Shown here one piece after another: positions 24,766 to 33,479 of a DNA stretch of 64,000 nucleotides. The stretch's first letter is position 1, and the number at the start of each line of letters is the position of its first letter. Both the position numbers and the translations under genes were made by a program. The stretch comes from Valencia hispanica. Its lineage: Eukaryota > Chordata > Actinopteri > Cyprinodontiformes > Valenciidae. The notes beneath the pieces were generated by a model. It did not search any database and was not told the DNA's origin. It saw nothing but the letters and a program-made list of their open reading frames with translations. Where the stretch lies: assembly GCA_963556495.2 (NCBI GenBank), contig OY747713.1, positions 39,772,961 to 39,836,960 of the forward strand. The letters are read 5' to 3'.

Positions 24766-25949
24766 AAAGATAACTAAACTTACCAGCTTTCTAATTGTCA
24801 GAATAATAAGAAAATCTTAGGAGTTTACTTAGACCTTATTAGTATTTGACATTATTGTTTTTAAAATGTATTCCTTGGGTTAAACCTTTTGGTTATCCTT
24901 CCCCAAGCCTCTCACCATAGTTTGCTGGAATATTTGGCCAATTTTTCCCGACAGAACTAATGGAACAGAGTCAGGTTTGTAGACTGCCTTACCCCTCTTT
25001 ACAGCTCTGCGCACAAATTGTCTCTTGGACTGAAATCAGGGTTTTGTCATGACCAATCTAAAACCTGAACTTTCTCATCTTTAAGTGACTTTGTAACTAA
25101 TGTGCGGCATGCATAAGTTCATTGTCCTAATTCTGATTTTGGCCTATGGTCCAACTTCCTGGCTGATGTCTTCGGATGGTGCTTCAACATTTCCACATAC
25201 TGTTCTTTCCTCACGGTACAATCAATTTTGTGAAGTTCACCAGTCTCTTCCGCAGTTAAAAACCCACACAACATGATGCTTCTATCACCGTACTCAATAT
25301 CTGGGATTGTGTTCTCAGGCGTGTAAGCTTCCTGGTTTTTCCTCCAAATGTTATGATGGTGATGATCAACAAACCTTTCAATTTTATGTACATCAGACCA
25401 CAGGACCTGTCTCTAAAAATTAAGGCCTTTGTCCCTGAGTGCATTTGCAAACCGCATCATCTGACTTTATTCAATGCTTATGAAGTAAGGACTTCTTCTC
25501 TGAGTCATACCTGTCAAGTTTTGGATTTGAAAATAAGGAGAAAATATCATCAGCCGCAAAACCGCCACCACAACCAACCTATACTATCTTTTACATTTTA
25601 GGATAGGTGTACGAAAAAAGTCTATAATCACTTTTCAACCAATTACTAACTAAAATTAGGTTTCAGAATCTGACAGGCTTACATTTGTTGACATTGAAAT
25701 GCTGTGAACATAATGTTATAATACAGCCTAAATGAAAACACAAAAGGGTAAATCAAGCATATGTATTGATTTTACATTTTTCAGTTCATATGCCATTAAA
25801 CACATTACATACTTACAGTTTATTTCACAATGCTTGTCTTTAAGTTAAACATTACAATTTTATTTTCATTACACATTTTCTTTTCATATATCATGTTCAC
25901 TCCTGTGGCTCTCTGACATTCATTTGTGACTTATTATACAAGTTTGTCC

Positions 25950-27060
25950 GAGTTTTTTTTTTTGCCTCAGCAACCATCCGAGCCGCATCCCGCTTGGCCT
26001 GTCGGTACCTTTCAGCTGCTTCAGGGGTCCCACAAGCCAAAAAGACCCGGTAGGACTCCTTCTTCAGCCTGACAGCATCCCTTACCGCCGGTGTCCACCA
26101 CCGGGTTCGGGGGTTGCCGCCGCGACAGGCACCGACCACCTTGCGGCCACAGCTTCGGTCAGCATTGAGCTGCGGCCTAAGGTGTCCTGGTGCCAAGTGC
26201 ACATATGGACACCTTTATGCTTGAACATGGTGTTTGTTATGGACAATCCATGACGAGCACAGAAGTCCAATAACAAGACACCACTCGGGTTTAGATCGGG
26301 GGGGCCATTCCGCCCAACCACACCCCTCCAGGTCTCACTGTCATTGCCCACGTGAGCGTTGAAGTCCCCCAGCAGAACAAGGGAGTCCCCAGGAGGAGCA
26401 CTCTCCAGCACCCCTTCCAAAGACTCCAAGAAGGGTGGGTAATCTAATCTGCTGTTTGGCGCGTAAGCACAAACAACAGTCAGGACCCGTCCCCCCACTC
26501 GAAGGCGGAGGGAGGCTACCCTCTCGTTCACCGGGGTAAACCCCAACGTACAGGCGCCGAGATGGGGGGCAACAAGTATGCCCACCCCAGCTCGGCGCCT
26601 CTCAGCGGGGGCAACCCCAGAGTGGAAGAGAGTCCAACCTCTCTCGAGGAGAAGGGTTCCAGAGCCAGAGCCGTGCGCCGAGGTGAGTCCGACGATGTCC
26701 AGTCGGAACCTCTCAACCTCGCACACCAGCTCCGGCTCCTTCCCCACCAGAGAGGTGACGTTCCACGTCCCGAGAGCCAGCTTCTGCAGCCGAGGATCGG
26801 ACCGCCAAGGTCCCCGCCTTTGGCCGCCGTCCATCCTGCACAGCACCCGATCCCTATGGCCCCACCCACAGGTGGTGAGCTCATGGGAAGGGGGGCCCAT
26901 GTTACCTCTTTGGGCTAAGCCCGACCGGGCCCCATGGGTAAAGGCCCGGCCACCAGGCGCTCGCCAACGTGCCCCACCTCCAGGCCTGGCTCCAGAGGGG
27001 GGCCCCGGTGACCCGCGTCCGGGCGAGGGAACACTGAGTCCATCTGTTGTTTTCTTCATA
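25950..27060 (-). pseudogene. Rex3 endonuclease half, inverted arm
   Basis: The minus-strand frame from 27059 to 26082 shows [16 protein letters not shown], then DIVGLTSAH (the usual catalytic Glu position is not obvious here), [20 protein letters not shown] with the Asp/Asn pair, and [21 protein letters not shown]. It then jumps to an out-of-family tail. Comparison with the following frame (26202-25897: [22 protein letters not shown] and [17 protein letters not shown]) shows a deletion at about 26165. The SDHH-type last endonuclease motif and the start of the linker are missing. 27216-27060 upstream is Rex3 5' UTR. Opposite-strand frames here are shadows. Confidence 0.85.
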
Positions 27061-27216
27061 GGGGTCTTTTGGGCTGCACTTTGTCTGATCCCTCACCTAG
27101 AACCAAATTGCCATGGGTGACCCTACCAGGAGCAAAAGCCCCCGACAACATAGCTCCTAGGATCATTGGGACACTCAAACCCCTCCACCACGATAAGGTG
27201 GCAGCCCAGGGAGGAG

Positions 27217-28983
27217 CAAAAACTCGGGCGTGGGAGGAGTTTGGAGAGACCATGGAAAACGACTTCCGTACGGCTTCGAAGCGATTCTGGTCCACCATCC
27301 GGCGTCTCAGGGGGGGAAAGCGGTCTGCCACCAACACTGTTTACAGTGGGGATGGTGTGCTGCTGACCTCGACGCGGGACATTTTGGGTCGGTGGATGGA
27401 ATACTTCGAAGACCTCCTCAATCCCACCGGCACGCCTTCCAATCTGGAAGCAGGGTTTGGGGACTTGGGGTCGGGCTCTCAAATCTCTGGTGCCGAGGTC
27501 ACCGAGGTCGTTAAAAAGCTCCTCGGTGGCAAGGCTCCGGGGGTGGATGAGATTCGACCGGAGTTCCTCAAGGCTCTGGATGTTGTGGGGCTGTGTTGGT
27601 TAACGCGGCTCTGCAATATTGCGTGGACATCGGGGGCAGTTCCCTTGGATTGGCAGACCGGGGTGGTGGTCCCCCTGTTTAAAAAGGGGGACCACAGGGT
27701 GTGTTCCAACTACAGGGGGATCACACTTCTGAGCCTCCCTGGTAAGGTCTATTCAGGGGTTCTGGAGAGGAGGGTCCGACGGATAGTCGAACCTCGGATC
27801 CAGGAGGAACAATGCGGTTTTCGTCCTGGCCGTGGAACACTGGACCAGCTCTACACCCTCTGACCGGTTGAGTTCGCCCAACCGGTCTACATGTGTTTTG
27901 TGGACTTGGAGAAGGCGTTCGACCGTGTCCCTCGGGGGGCCCTGTGGGGGGTGCTCCGGGAGTATGGGGTACCGGGCCCCTTGATACGGGCTGTTAGGTC
28001 CCTGTACGACCGGTGCCAGAGTTTGGTTCGCATTGCCGGCAGTAAGTCGGGCTTGTTTCCGGTGAGAGTTGGACTCCGCCAAGGTTGCCCTTTGTCACCG
28101 ATCCTGTTCCTAACTTTTATGGACAGGATTTCTAGGCGCAGCCAAGGCGTTGCGGGGATCCGTTTTGGTGGCCTCAGGATCGGGTCTCTGCTTTTTGCAG
28201 ATGATGTGGTCCTGTTGGCTTCATCGGAGCGTGATCTACAGCTTTCGCTGGAGCTTTTCGCAGCCGAGTGTGAAGCGGCTGGGATGAGAATCAGCACCTC
28301 CAAATCCGAGGCCATGGTCTTGAGCCGGAAAAGGGTGGGGTGCCTCCTCCGGGTCAGGGATGGGGTCCTTCCCCAAGTGGAGGAGTTTAAGTATCTGGGG
28401 GTCTTGTTCATGAATGAGGGAAAAATGGAGCGGGAGATCGATAGACGGATTGGTGGGGCATCTGCAGTTATGCGGGCGCTCTACCGGTCTGTCGTGGTGA
28501 AGAGAGAGCTGAGCCAAAAGGCGAAGCTCTCGATTTACCGGTCGATCTACGTTCCTACCCTCATCTATGGTCACGAACTCTGGGTGGTGACCGAAAGAAC
28601 GAGATCACGGATACAAGCGGCTGAAATGAGTTTCCTCCGCAGAGTGTCTGGGCTCTCCCTTAGAGATAGGGTGAGAAGCTCAGTCATCCGGAGGGGGCTC
28701 AGAGTAGAGCCGCTGCTTCTCCACATCGAGAGGAGTCAGTTGAGGTGGCTCGGGCATCTGGTCAGGATGCCTCCTGGACGCCTCCCTGGTGAGGTGTTTC
28801 AGGCACGTCCCACTGGGAGGAGGCCCAGGGGAAGGCCCAGGACACGCTGGAGGGACTATGTTTCTCGGCTGGCCTGGGAGCGCCTTGGGGTTCCTCCCGA
28901 GGAGCTGGAACAAGTGGCTGGGGAGAGGGAAGTCTGGGTCTCTTTGCTTAGGCTGCTGCCCCCGCGACCCGACCCCGGATAAG
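27217..28983 (+). pseudogene. Rex3 reverse-transcriptase half, sense arm
   Basis: The frame begins inside the element with AKTRAWEEFGETMENDF. It continues through GKAPGVDEIRPEFLKAL, NYRGITLLSLPGKVYSGVLE and EQCGFRPGRGTLDQLYTL to a stop at 27861-27863. There a deletion of about 15-20 bases relative to related copies shifts the frame. It resumes at 27891-28982 with CFVDLEKAFDRVPRG (first catalytic Asp), RQGCPLSPILF, SLLFADDVVLLAS (FADD at residues 102-105 of that frame), FKYLGVLF, and the RTE-type C-terminus RPRTRWRDYVSRLAWERLG ending PRPDPG. Between the two frames lies the only break seen in the RT. Confidence 0.88.
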
Positions 28984-29908
28984 CGGAAGAAAATGGATGG
29001 ATGCATGGATGGGATATACAAGTTTGTTGCAGATTTTGCATTCTTTAACACTTTTGATATTTACAAACCTTTGATTTTTTGTCAGGAATTCCTTCTTTAC
29101 TTTCATCCATCTCGTTTGCTGTTTCTGTTATGTTCCCGCTATCTGCACAAATCTCGCGACAATCGCCACAGGAGCAACTGTATGTGGCGGTTCTCGCGAG
29201 TCTTCTTCTTCTTTCTTCTTCTTTCTTCTTTTTTCATCCTTCTTCTTAAAGGAGCATTATCGCCTCCTACTGTTCCAGAGATCAGTTTGGAGAGGCAGAG
29301 GAATTTTAAAGATGTATATAATACGGGAGATTTATGGGAAAATAATAATACGGGAGGACGGCGGGAAAGCGGGGTAAAATACGGTACTTTCGCGGCCAAA
29401 ACGGGATACTTGACAGCTATGCCCTGAGTGGCCTTTCAGTCCGTGTTTCATTTTACCATTTATAATGACACCCTCTCACCAGCTTCAGTCCTTATCTTTA
29501 CGAGGTATTTTCCGTTTTGTTCTGGGGGTTATACATATGTTTTTCCTCCAAAGTACTGTCATCTCTGGAACAGAACCGGTCTTCTTTATTAATAGTACAA
29601 TAGCTGGAAATTCCCATGTTGTTCGCACTTGCAAATAATTGCTTCGGAAAGGTGAATGTGACACATTCAAGCATCTGAAGACTAACTAGGGATGAAGCAG
29701 ACTTGTGGGGGTCCACAATACTCAAACTGAAATATAGGCTGATTTATTTAGAGCTTTCAATAAAATATATTATATTATATTACATATTCACTAGTTTGAC
29801 TCTATTTACCTGAAATGGTGTGAACTGACCAAATGGAAGCATCTAGGCTCCCCTTTATCTGGAACAAACTTCCAGACCACTGCAAAGCTGCTGAAACACT
29901 GAGTTCCT

Positions 29909-29937
29909 ACACACTAAAACTTAAAGTTTTAGTGTGT
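29909..29937. repeat. Perfect foldback at the 5' junction of the retrocopy
   Basis: ACACACTAAAACTT, one spacer base, then AAGTTTTAGTGTGT: 14-bp perfect arms beginning at the first base after the target duplication. The position suggests that the cDNA end folded back and self-primed during integration. Confidence 0.85.
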
Positions 29938-30141
29938 GTTTTAATCCCCCCCCCCTCCTCCCACTGCCGTGCTTAGTTCATGCAAGACAATCTCATAGCA
30001 TCCCTACAGGAGCCGCTGAATGTCTGGTTCTTCGTAGTCCGGCTGCCAAAGTGGGGGAAGTATTTGTTCCGCACCCCGTGGGGTTTAAAGTTCTGGCTAC
30101 ATTATTAGCTCCAAGCCTTTACTGATATAAGTTTGGAAACA

Positions 30142-30918
30142 ATGGCGACGCTTTGTCAGCAACGGCGTGCCTTGGTGGAGATACCTGCGCCACAACCTAA
30201 AATTGCAGCTCGAATGAGAAGATCTTATTTAGAAATCCTGAGCGCTCGTTTCGCCCCTGCTCCTCTTCCAAGATGCAGAAACCAAAACGCAAAGCGAGCA
30301 CACTCTTTGGATTTTTCCCTTGGTGCTGTGTGGAGAGAAAGGATCGAGAAGCTGGATGAACATCCCACCCCACTCTCCAAACAACAGCTTGTGCAGCTAA
30401 TCAGGTCACTCATCTTGGTTGGACAGAGCCAAGAGCCCAGAATGGTGGCAACAGACCTCAAGTGTCTTCAGGAAGACCTACAGCTGAAGAAGACGAATGT
30501 TTACAGGTCCATAACGTACTCACGGTTTTGCTCCAACAGGGACGCTCACTGCTACAGAAAGGCCTATCCTCACCTGGTGGCATTCAAGGTTTCATGCCAG
30601 GAGTGGGGCCAGGTGCTCCTGAGGAACAAAGAGTGGGACGCTGTGTTGGAGCACTCCCTTATGGCGTGGCGCTACACCAGCGATTTACCACAGTGGGACA
30701 CGGTGAACCACAACGTGTTGAGAGAACAGTGTTACAGCATGCTGGCTGCTCACAGTCTCGCTGCTCTCCAGCACTACCGCCCAGAACCCGGCAGAGGACG
30801 GGAGCTTCTCAGGAGGTTTAAGATGGCCCAGCTGCAAAGCCAGTTAATAGTCCCCTGTATTGTGGAGCTGCAGCGGATTATGGGATACACAAAAGACATT
30901 TCCTTGGACATAAAGTGA
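30142..30918 (+). CDS. Intact 258-aa open reading frame of unknown family in a processed retrocopy
   Basis: I do not recognise this protein. The start is the ATG at 30142, with A at -3 and G at +4; the frame is open a little further upstream but without another ATG. It begins MATLCQQRRALVEIPAPQPK. The N-terminal 70 residues are basic and Pro-rich (RMRRSYLEIL, then LPRCRNQNAKRAHSL). Residues of about 75-150 have amphipathic helical character (LSKQQLVQLIRSLILVGQ, then a Lys/Leu-rich stretch). A Cys/Trp/Tyr-containing helical part follows (SCQEWGQVLLRNKEWDAVLE; LREQCYSMLAAHSLAALQHY), and the C-terminus is YTKDISLDIK. There is no signal peptide, membrane segment or nucleotide-binding motif. The composition looks like a globular intracellular protein, not low-complexity chance sequence. 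The frame is free of stops over 258 codons inside an otherwise decayed repeat, so the copy is either young or under selection. Its promoter would have to come from the carried leader or flanking LINE. Parent gene not identified. Confidence 0.75.
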   Translation: MATLCQQRRALVEIPAPQPKIAARMRRSYLEILSARFAPAPLPRCRNQNAKRAHSLDFSLGAVWRERIEKLDEHPTPLSKQQLVQLIRSLILVGQSQEPRMVATDLKCLQEDLQLKKTNVYRSITYSRFCSNRDAHCYRKAYPHLVAFKVSCQEWGQVLLRNKEWDAVLEHSLMAWRYTSDLPQWDTVNHNVLREQCYSMLAAHSLAALQHYRPEPGRGRELLRRFKMAQLQSQLIVPCIVELQRIMGYTKDISLDIK

Positions 30919-31888
30919 TGTGTTGATCCTGCTCAGCAGCTGGATTCTGACTTGTAAAAACTAAGCTTCATGGTTGACTCAAAGGATTGTTTTAACGGGC
31001 CAAAAATGCAGTTTACGTGGCGGATTAATTACTGAACCCACTACAGTATTCCTCCAAAGGACTGGTGCTAAATGAACTGCTTTTGCTTTAAATAAGAGGA
31101 TCACGTGATTGGAGTTTACTTTATGTGGCGCCTTCACACCAAATGTCATAGAATTTAGCTTAGAGTTGCTACAAGCCGGACAGCTGAGACAAAGTAACAC
31201 GAACTTTAGGAAGTAAATGCATATGATGGCAATTTTAATTACAATTTATTTATAAATCACATTAAAAGGAAAAAAAACAATGCTTTAATTTAGCATCTGC
31301 TTACCCTACCTTATTTTCCTGCTATTTAAAATATACTCCGCTTTTCAGAGTATTAATATTCACTTGGTACTGGCAGGAGTTTAAACAAGTGTATTTTTTT
31401 AGAGCTGGTTAGAGAATAGTTTGCATTGTCAGCTGAATTGTTAAAAAAAAAGGATATGGTCTTTTTTGTGTTAAATTCCTGTTACTGTTGGGAACCCAGG
31501 AACATGTTGATTGTTTTCTCTGATTTCCTGTTGTAATGTATGTCGTTGTTTTTCATGAAGTACTTTATTGCACTTTCGGTGTTTCTCCTGAAAACTTGAA
31601 AGTTTTGATAAAATCGATTCTAATTTAAATGAAATTAGTATGAATTGCAAAAAAAAAAAAAAAAAAAAGAAACACCGAGTTCCTTTACATCAAAGCTAAA
31701 AACTCGTCTGTTTAGAGCTGCCTTTGAGTAATAGCTGGAATGTCATATGTTTAAATGTGTCATATATTTTGGGTCTCTAATGTTGTATTTTATGCTTTTA
31801 CTGTTGTTTTCCCCTAATCACCCAAAGCACTTTGAATTGCCTTTTTGTTGAAATTGTGCTATACAAATAAAGTTGCCTTGCCTTGCCT

Positions 31889-33478
31889 AGAAAGCCATGA
31901 CATTATCATCTGGCCTCTCACAAACTGTTTAAAATGTATTGTATGTACACTTCTTCAATAGAAAGCCAATAGAATATTCCTAATGATCAATCTCTCACTA
32001 AAGAGTTCTAATTAATTTTGCTAGTCCTAACTGACCTTAAAAGGAATCTTGTGATCTAGTCTGTCAGTTTGTGATTAAATTAAAGGTGTTCCTTTTATGC
32101 AGTGCAAGTAAAGTATCTAGGTATTATGTTGCAGTTACAATTATCTATTTCTTGTAGTATCATGTGCTCTGGGAATTATTTCCGTACTTTTTATATATGT
32201 TCTGTTTTTGGTTTTTGGTCAAAAGCTGAAGCAGCAAAGGGCAGATACATGCATACTCTGAATATTATACCTTTCACAATCTACATTCATAATGTATGAG
32301 GAGAACTATGATGTGATGAAATGAACTTGATACATCTGTTGCTTACTTCCAAGCATTGACAGATGCACTCACCGTGTGAAATGGTTTGCAGGAGCTAAAG
32401 GCCCAAAGCCAATGAACAGCATCTAGAGGAGAAAACATCAAGGTTTCTTTGTGCCTGTGTAACCCATACAAACACACACATCACATCATGAATTCTTGAT
32501 TTTCACTGGAAATAATTGCACAATCCCTGTAATCAATACACAGCAGCCCAAAAGATCAATTTTAATATCTTGCTGCTGGATTGAAATGGTTTTTCAGAGA
32601 ACCATCCCCACCATGGTGTTGGAGCTCAATGAAATCCAAGGAAACATGATGCATGATCAATGTCTGGTAACAACCCAACTATCCAAATCCTGATGTGAAG
32701 CTGTAAGTGACTTTTGGTCAGAACAACGAATCCCTACACAACAACGTTGCAAAATAAAATTAACACAGCAAACACTAAAAGGCAAATATTAGTTCAATTG
32801 TGTATCATTGCAAACAAAATAAATCCTCATTTATATTTTTCATTGTTGCTTTCCAGTAAAATGTCCTACATGAATGTCTCGCCACATTAAATGAATATGA
32901 ATTACATTCTCTGTTTCTCCGGCGGCTTGCAGGGGAGGTCACCCCGATCACCATGCTCCTTCCAGGCTCCTGGACTCAGCCAAGCAGGCCGAGGTGAGAG
33001 AGGCGGAGAAATCTGAAAAATAAAAAGTTAAATTAGTAATGCAGCCTGCTGGCGTGAAGATGGGAGGTCTTGTAATATTGATGTGTAGAGAATGAGTCAT
33101 CCAGCACAGAAAGAGAGAGAGAGCATACATAAAAAACAGCAGAAGAATTCAAGAGTCTTATTTTTATTTTTCGTAACACCACAACTTCAAATTGTGCCTT
33201 TTTCTTACCAGACAATTTCTGTCATCTCATTTCTATAAAACAGAAAACGCATACAACAGGTCGACTAAAGCTCTCTGACTATGGCAAGTGTGCATAATTG
33301 TCTGCCTGCTGTAAAAGAGCACATTGTTTCTTCAGGCTGTCGGTGAAGTCTAATCTTCATGACGTTTAGGTGAGTAAAAAAACAAGATGCCTGGTATAAA
33401 GTCACTAACTTACTTGGAATACATTGAAAATATGTCAGCCTCGGACCATTACACACAGAACCGTGCAAACATATTTAT
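31889..33478. other. No certain gene; one candidate short exon inside
   Basis: Mostly AT-rich sequence without recognised repeats. The only coding-like signal is the candidate exon at 32933-32993, listed separately. Confidence 0.5.
32933..32993 (+). other. Candidate 61-bp coding exon with good splice sites
   Basis: A pyrimidine-rich tract (TTCTCTGTTTCTCC) leads to GGCTTGCAG, then 61 bp, then GAG|GTGAGA. One frame is fully open, entering in phase 2 and leaving in phase 0, and reads GGHPDHHAPSRLLDSAKQAE. The segment is GC-richer than its surroundings. I recognise no family and see no neighbouring exon, so this could be a chance match. If real, the window lies within introns of a plus-strand host gene. 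Confidence 0.25.
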
Positions 33479-33479
33479 A

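Larger units (their letters stand above)
25948..29014 (+). mobile_element. Rex3 (RTE clade) LINE with 5' inversion (twin priming)
   Basis: The element is bounded by a perfect 13-bp duplication TATACAAGTTTGT (25935-25947 and 29015-29027). The 5' UTR and endonuclease half is on the minus strand (27216 down to 25948). The RT half is on the plus strand (27217 to 28983), ending in GGAAGAAAATGGATGGATG, the GATG-type tail known for Rex3. Both arms break at the same point of the element: the inverted arm ends in a CAAAAACTCGG-type sequence (with an expanded A-run) and the sense arm starts with CAAAAACTCGG. That geometry is expected from twin-primed reverse transcription. The inverted arm also has an internal deletion within the endonuclease/linker region. 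Confidence 0.92.
25506..29421. mobile_element. hAT-like transposon with 8-bp duplication, itself split by Rex3
   Basis: The left end reads CATACCTGTCAAGTTTTGG. The right end, reverse-complemented, reads CATAGCTGTCAAGTATCCC. The first 14 bases agree at 13. Flanks are CTCTGAGT (25498-25505) and CCCTGAGT (29422-29429), 7 of 8 identical, the hAT duplication length. Without Rex3 it would be about 850 bp. It has no transposase frame and is therefore non-autonomous. Its sequence outside Rex3 (25520-25934 and 29028-29400) includes a CTTCTTCTTTC tract at 29203-29240. Confidence 0.7.
24870..29745 (-). pseudogene. Tc1-like transposase relic, split by a nested insertion
   Basis: The right part (29430-29745, minus strand) holds upstream transposase sequence, including KHGLKGHS before the break. 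The left part (25497 down to about 24870) continues with FANALRDKG, WSDVHKIERF, NTIPDIEYGDRSIM and LHKIDCTVRKEQYVEMLK words, matching the order of a Sleeping-Beauty-like Tc1 transposase. Frameshifts and stops are frequent. The first catalytic Asp (WSD) is visible, but later catalytic blocks are degraded. The relic is the oldest layer of the nest, interrupted at 25498-29429 by the hAT-like element. Confidence 0.65.
29909..31668 (+). mobile_element. Processed retrocopy (retrogene) with poly(A) and 16-bp duplication
   Basis: The insert lies between GAAACACTGAGTTCCT (29893-29908) and GAAACACCGAGTTCCT (31669-31684), 15 of 16 identical. It ends in 20 A residues (31649-31668) and interrupts a LINE, which proves it is an insertion. 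It carries about 0.2 kb of 5' leader with a C-run at 29946-29955, one intact frame, and about 0.73 kb of 3' UTR. GATAAA at 31607-31612, about 37 bases before the tail, is a possible variant polyadenylation signal. No intron traces. A foldback lies exactly at the 5' junction. Confidence 0.9.
29827..31888 (+). mobile_element. L2-type LINE 3' end, split by a retrocopy
   Basis: The left part (29827-29908) has TATCTGGAACAAACTTCCAG and GCAAAGCTGCTGAAACACTG, coding for the IWNKLPD-C-KAAETL tail of the same LINE family as at 12 and 52 kb. The right part (31669-31888) resumes with AAAACTCGTCTGTTTAGAGC (encoding KTRLFRAAFE) and a stop. A 3' UTR and the terminus TACAAATAAAGTTGCCTTGC follow. The interruption is the poly(A)-ended retrocopy. 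Confidence 0.8.

Noticed and set aside
26528..27120. Several 118-180 codon plus-strand frames opposite the Rex3 endonuclease
   Set aside because: They are antisense shadows of the GC-rich Rex3 5' UTR and endonuclease coding strand.
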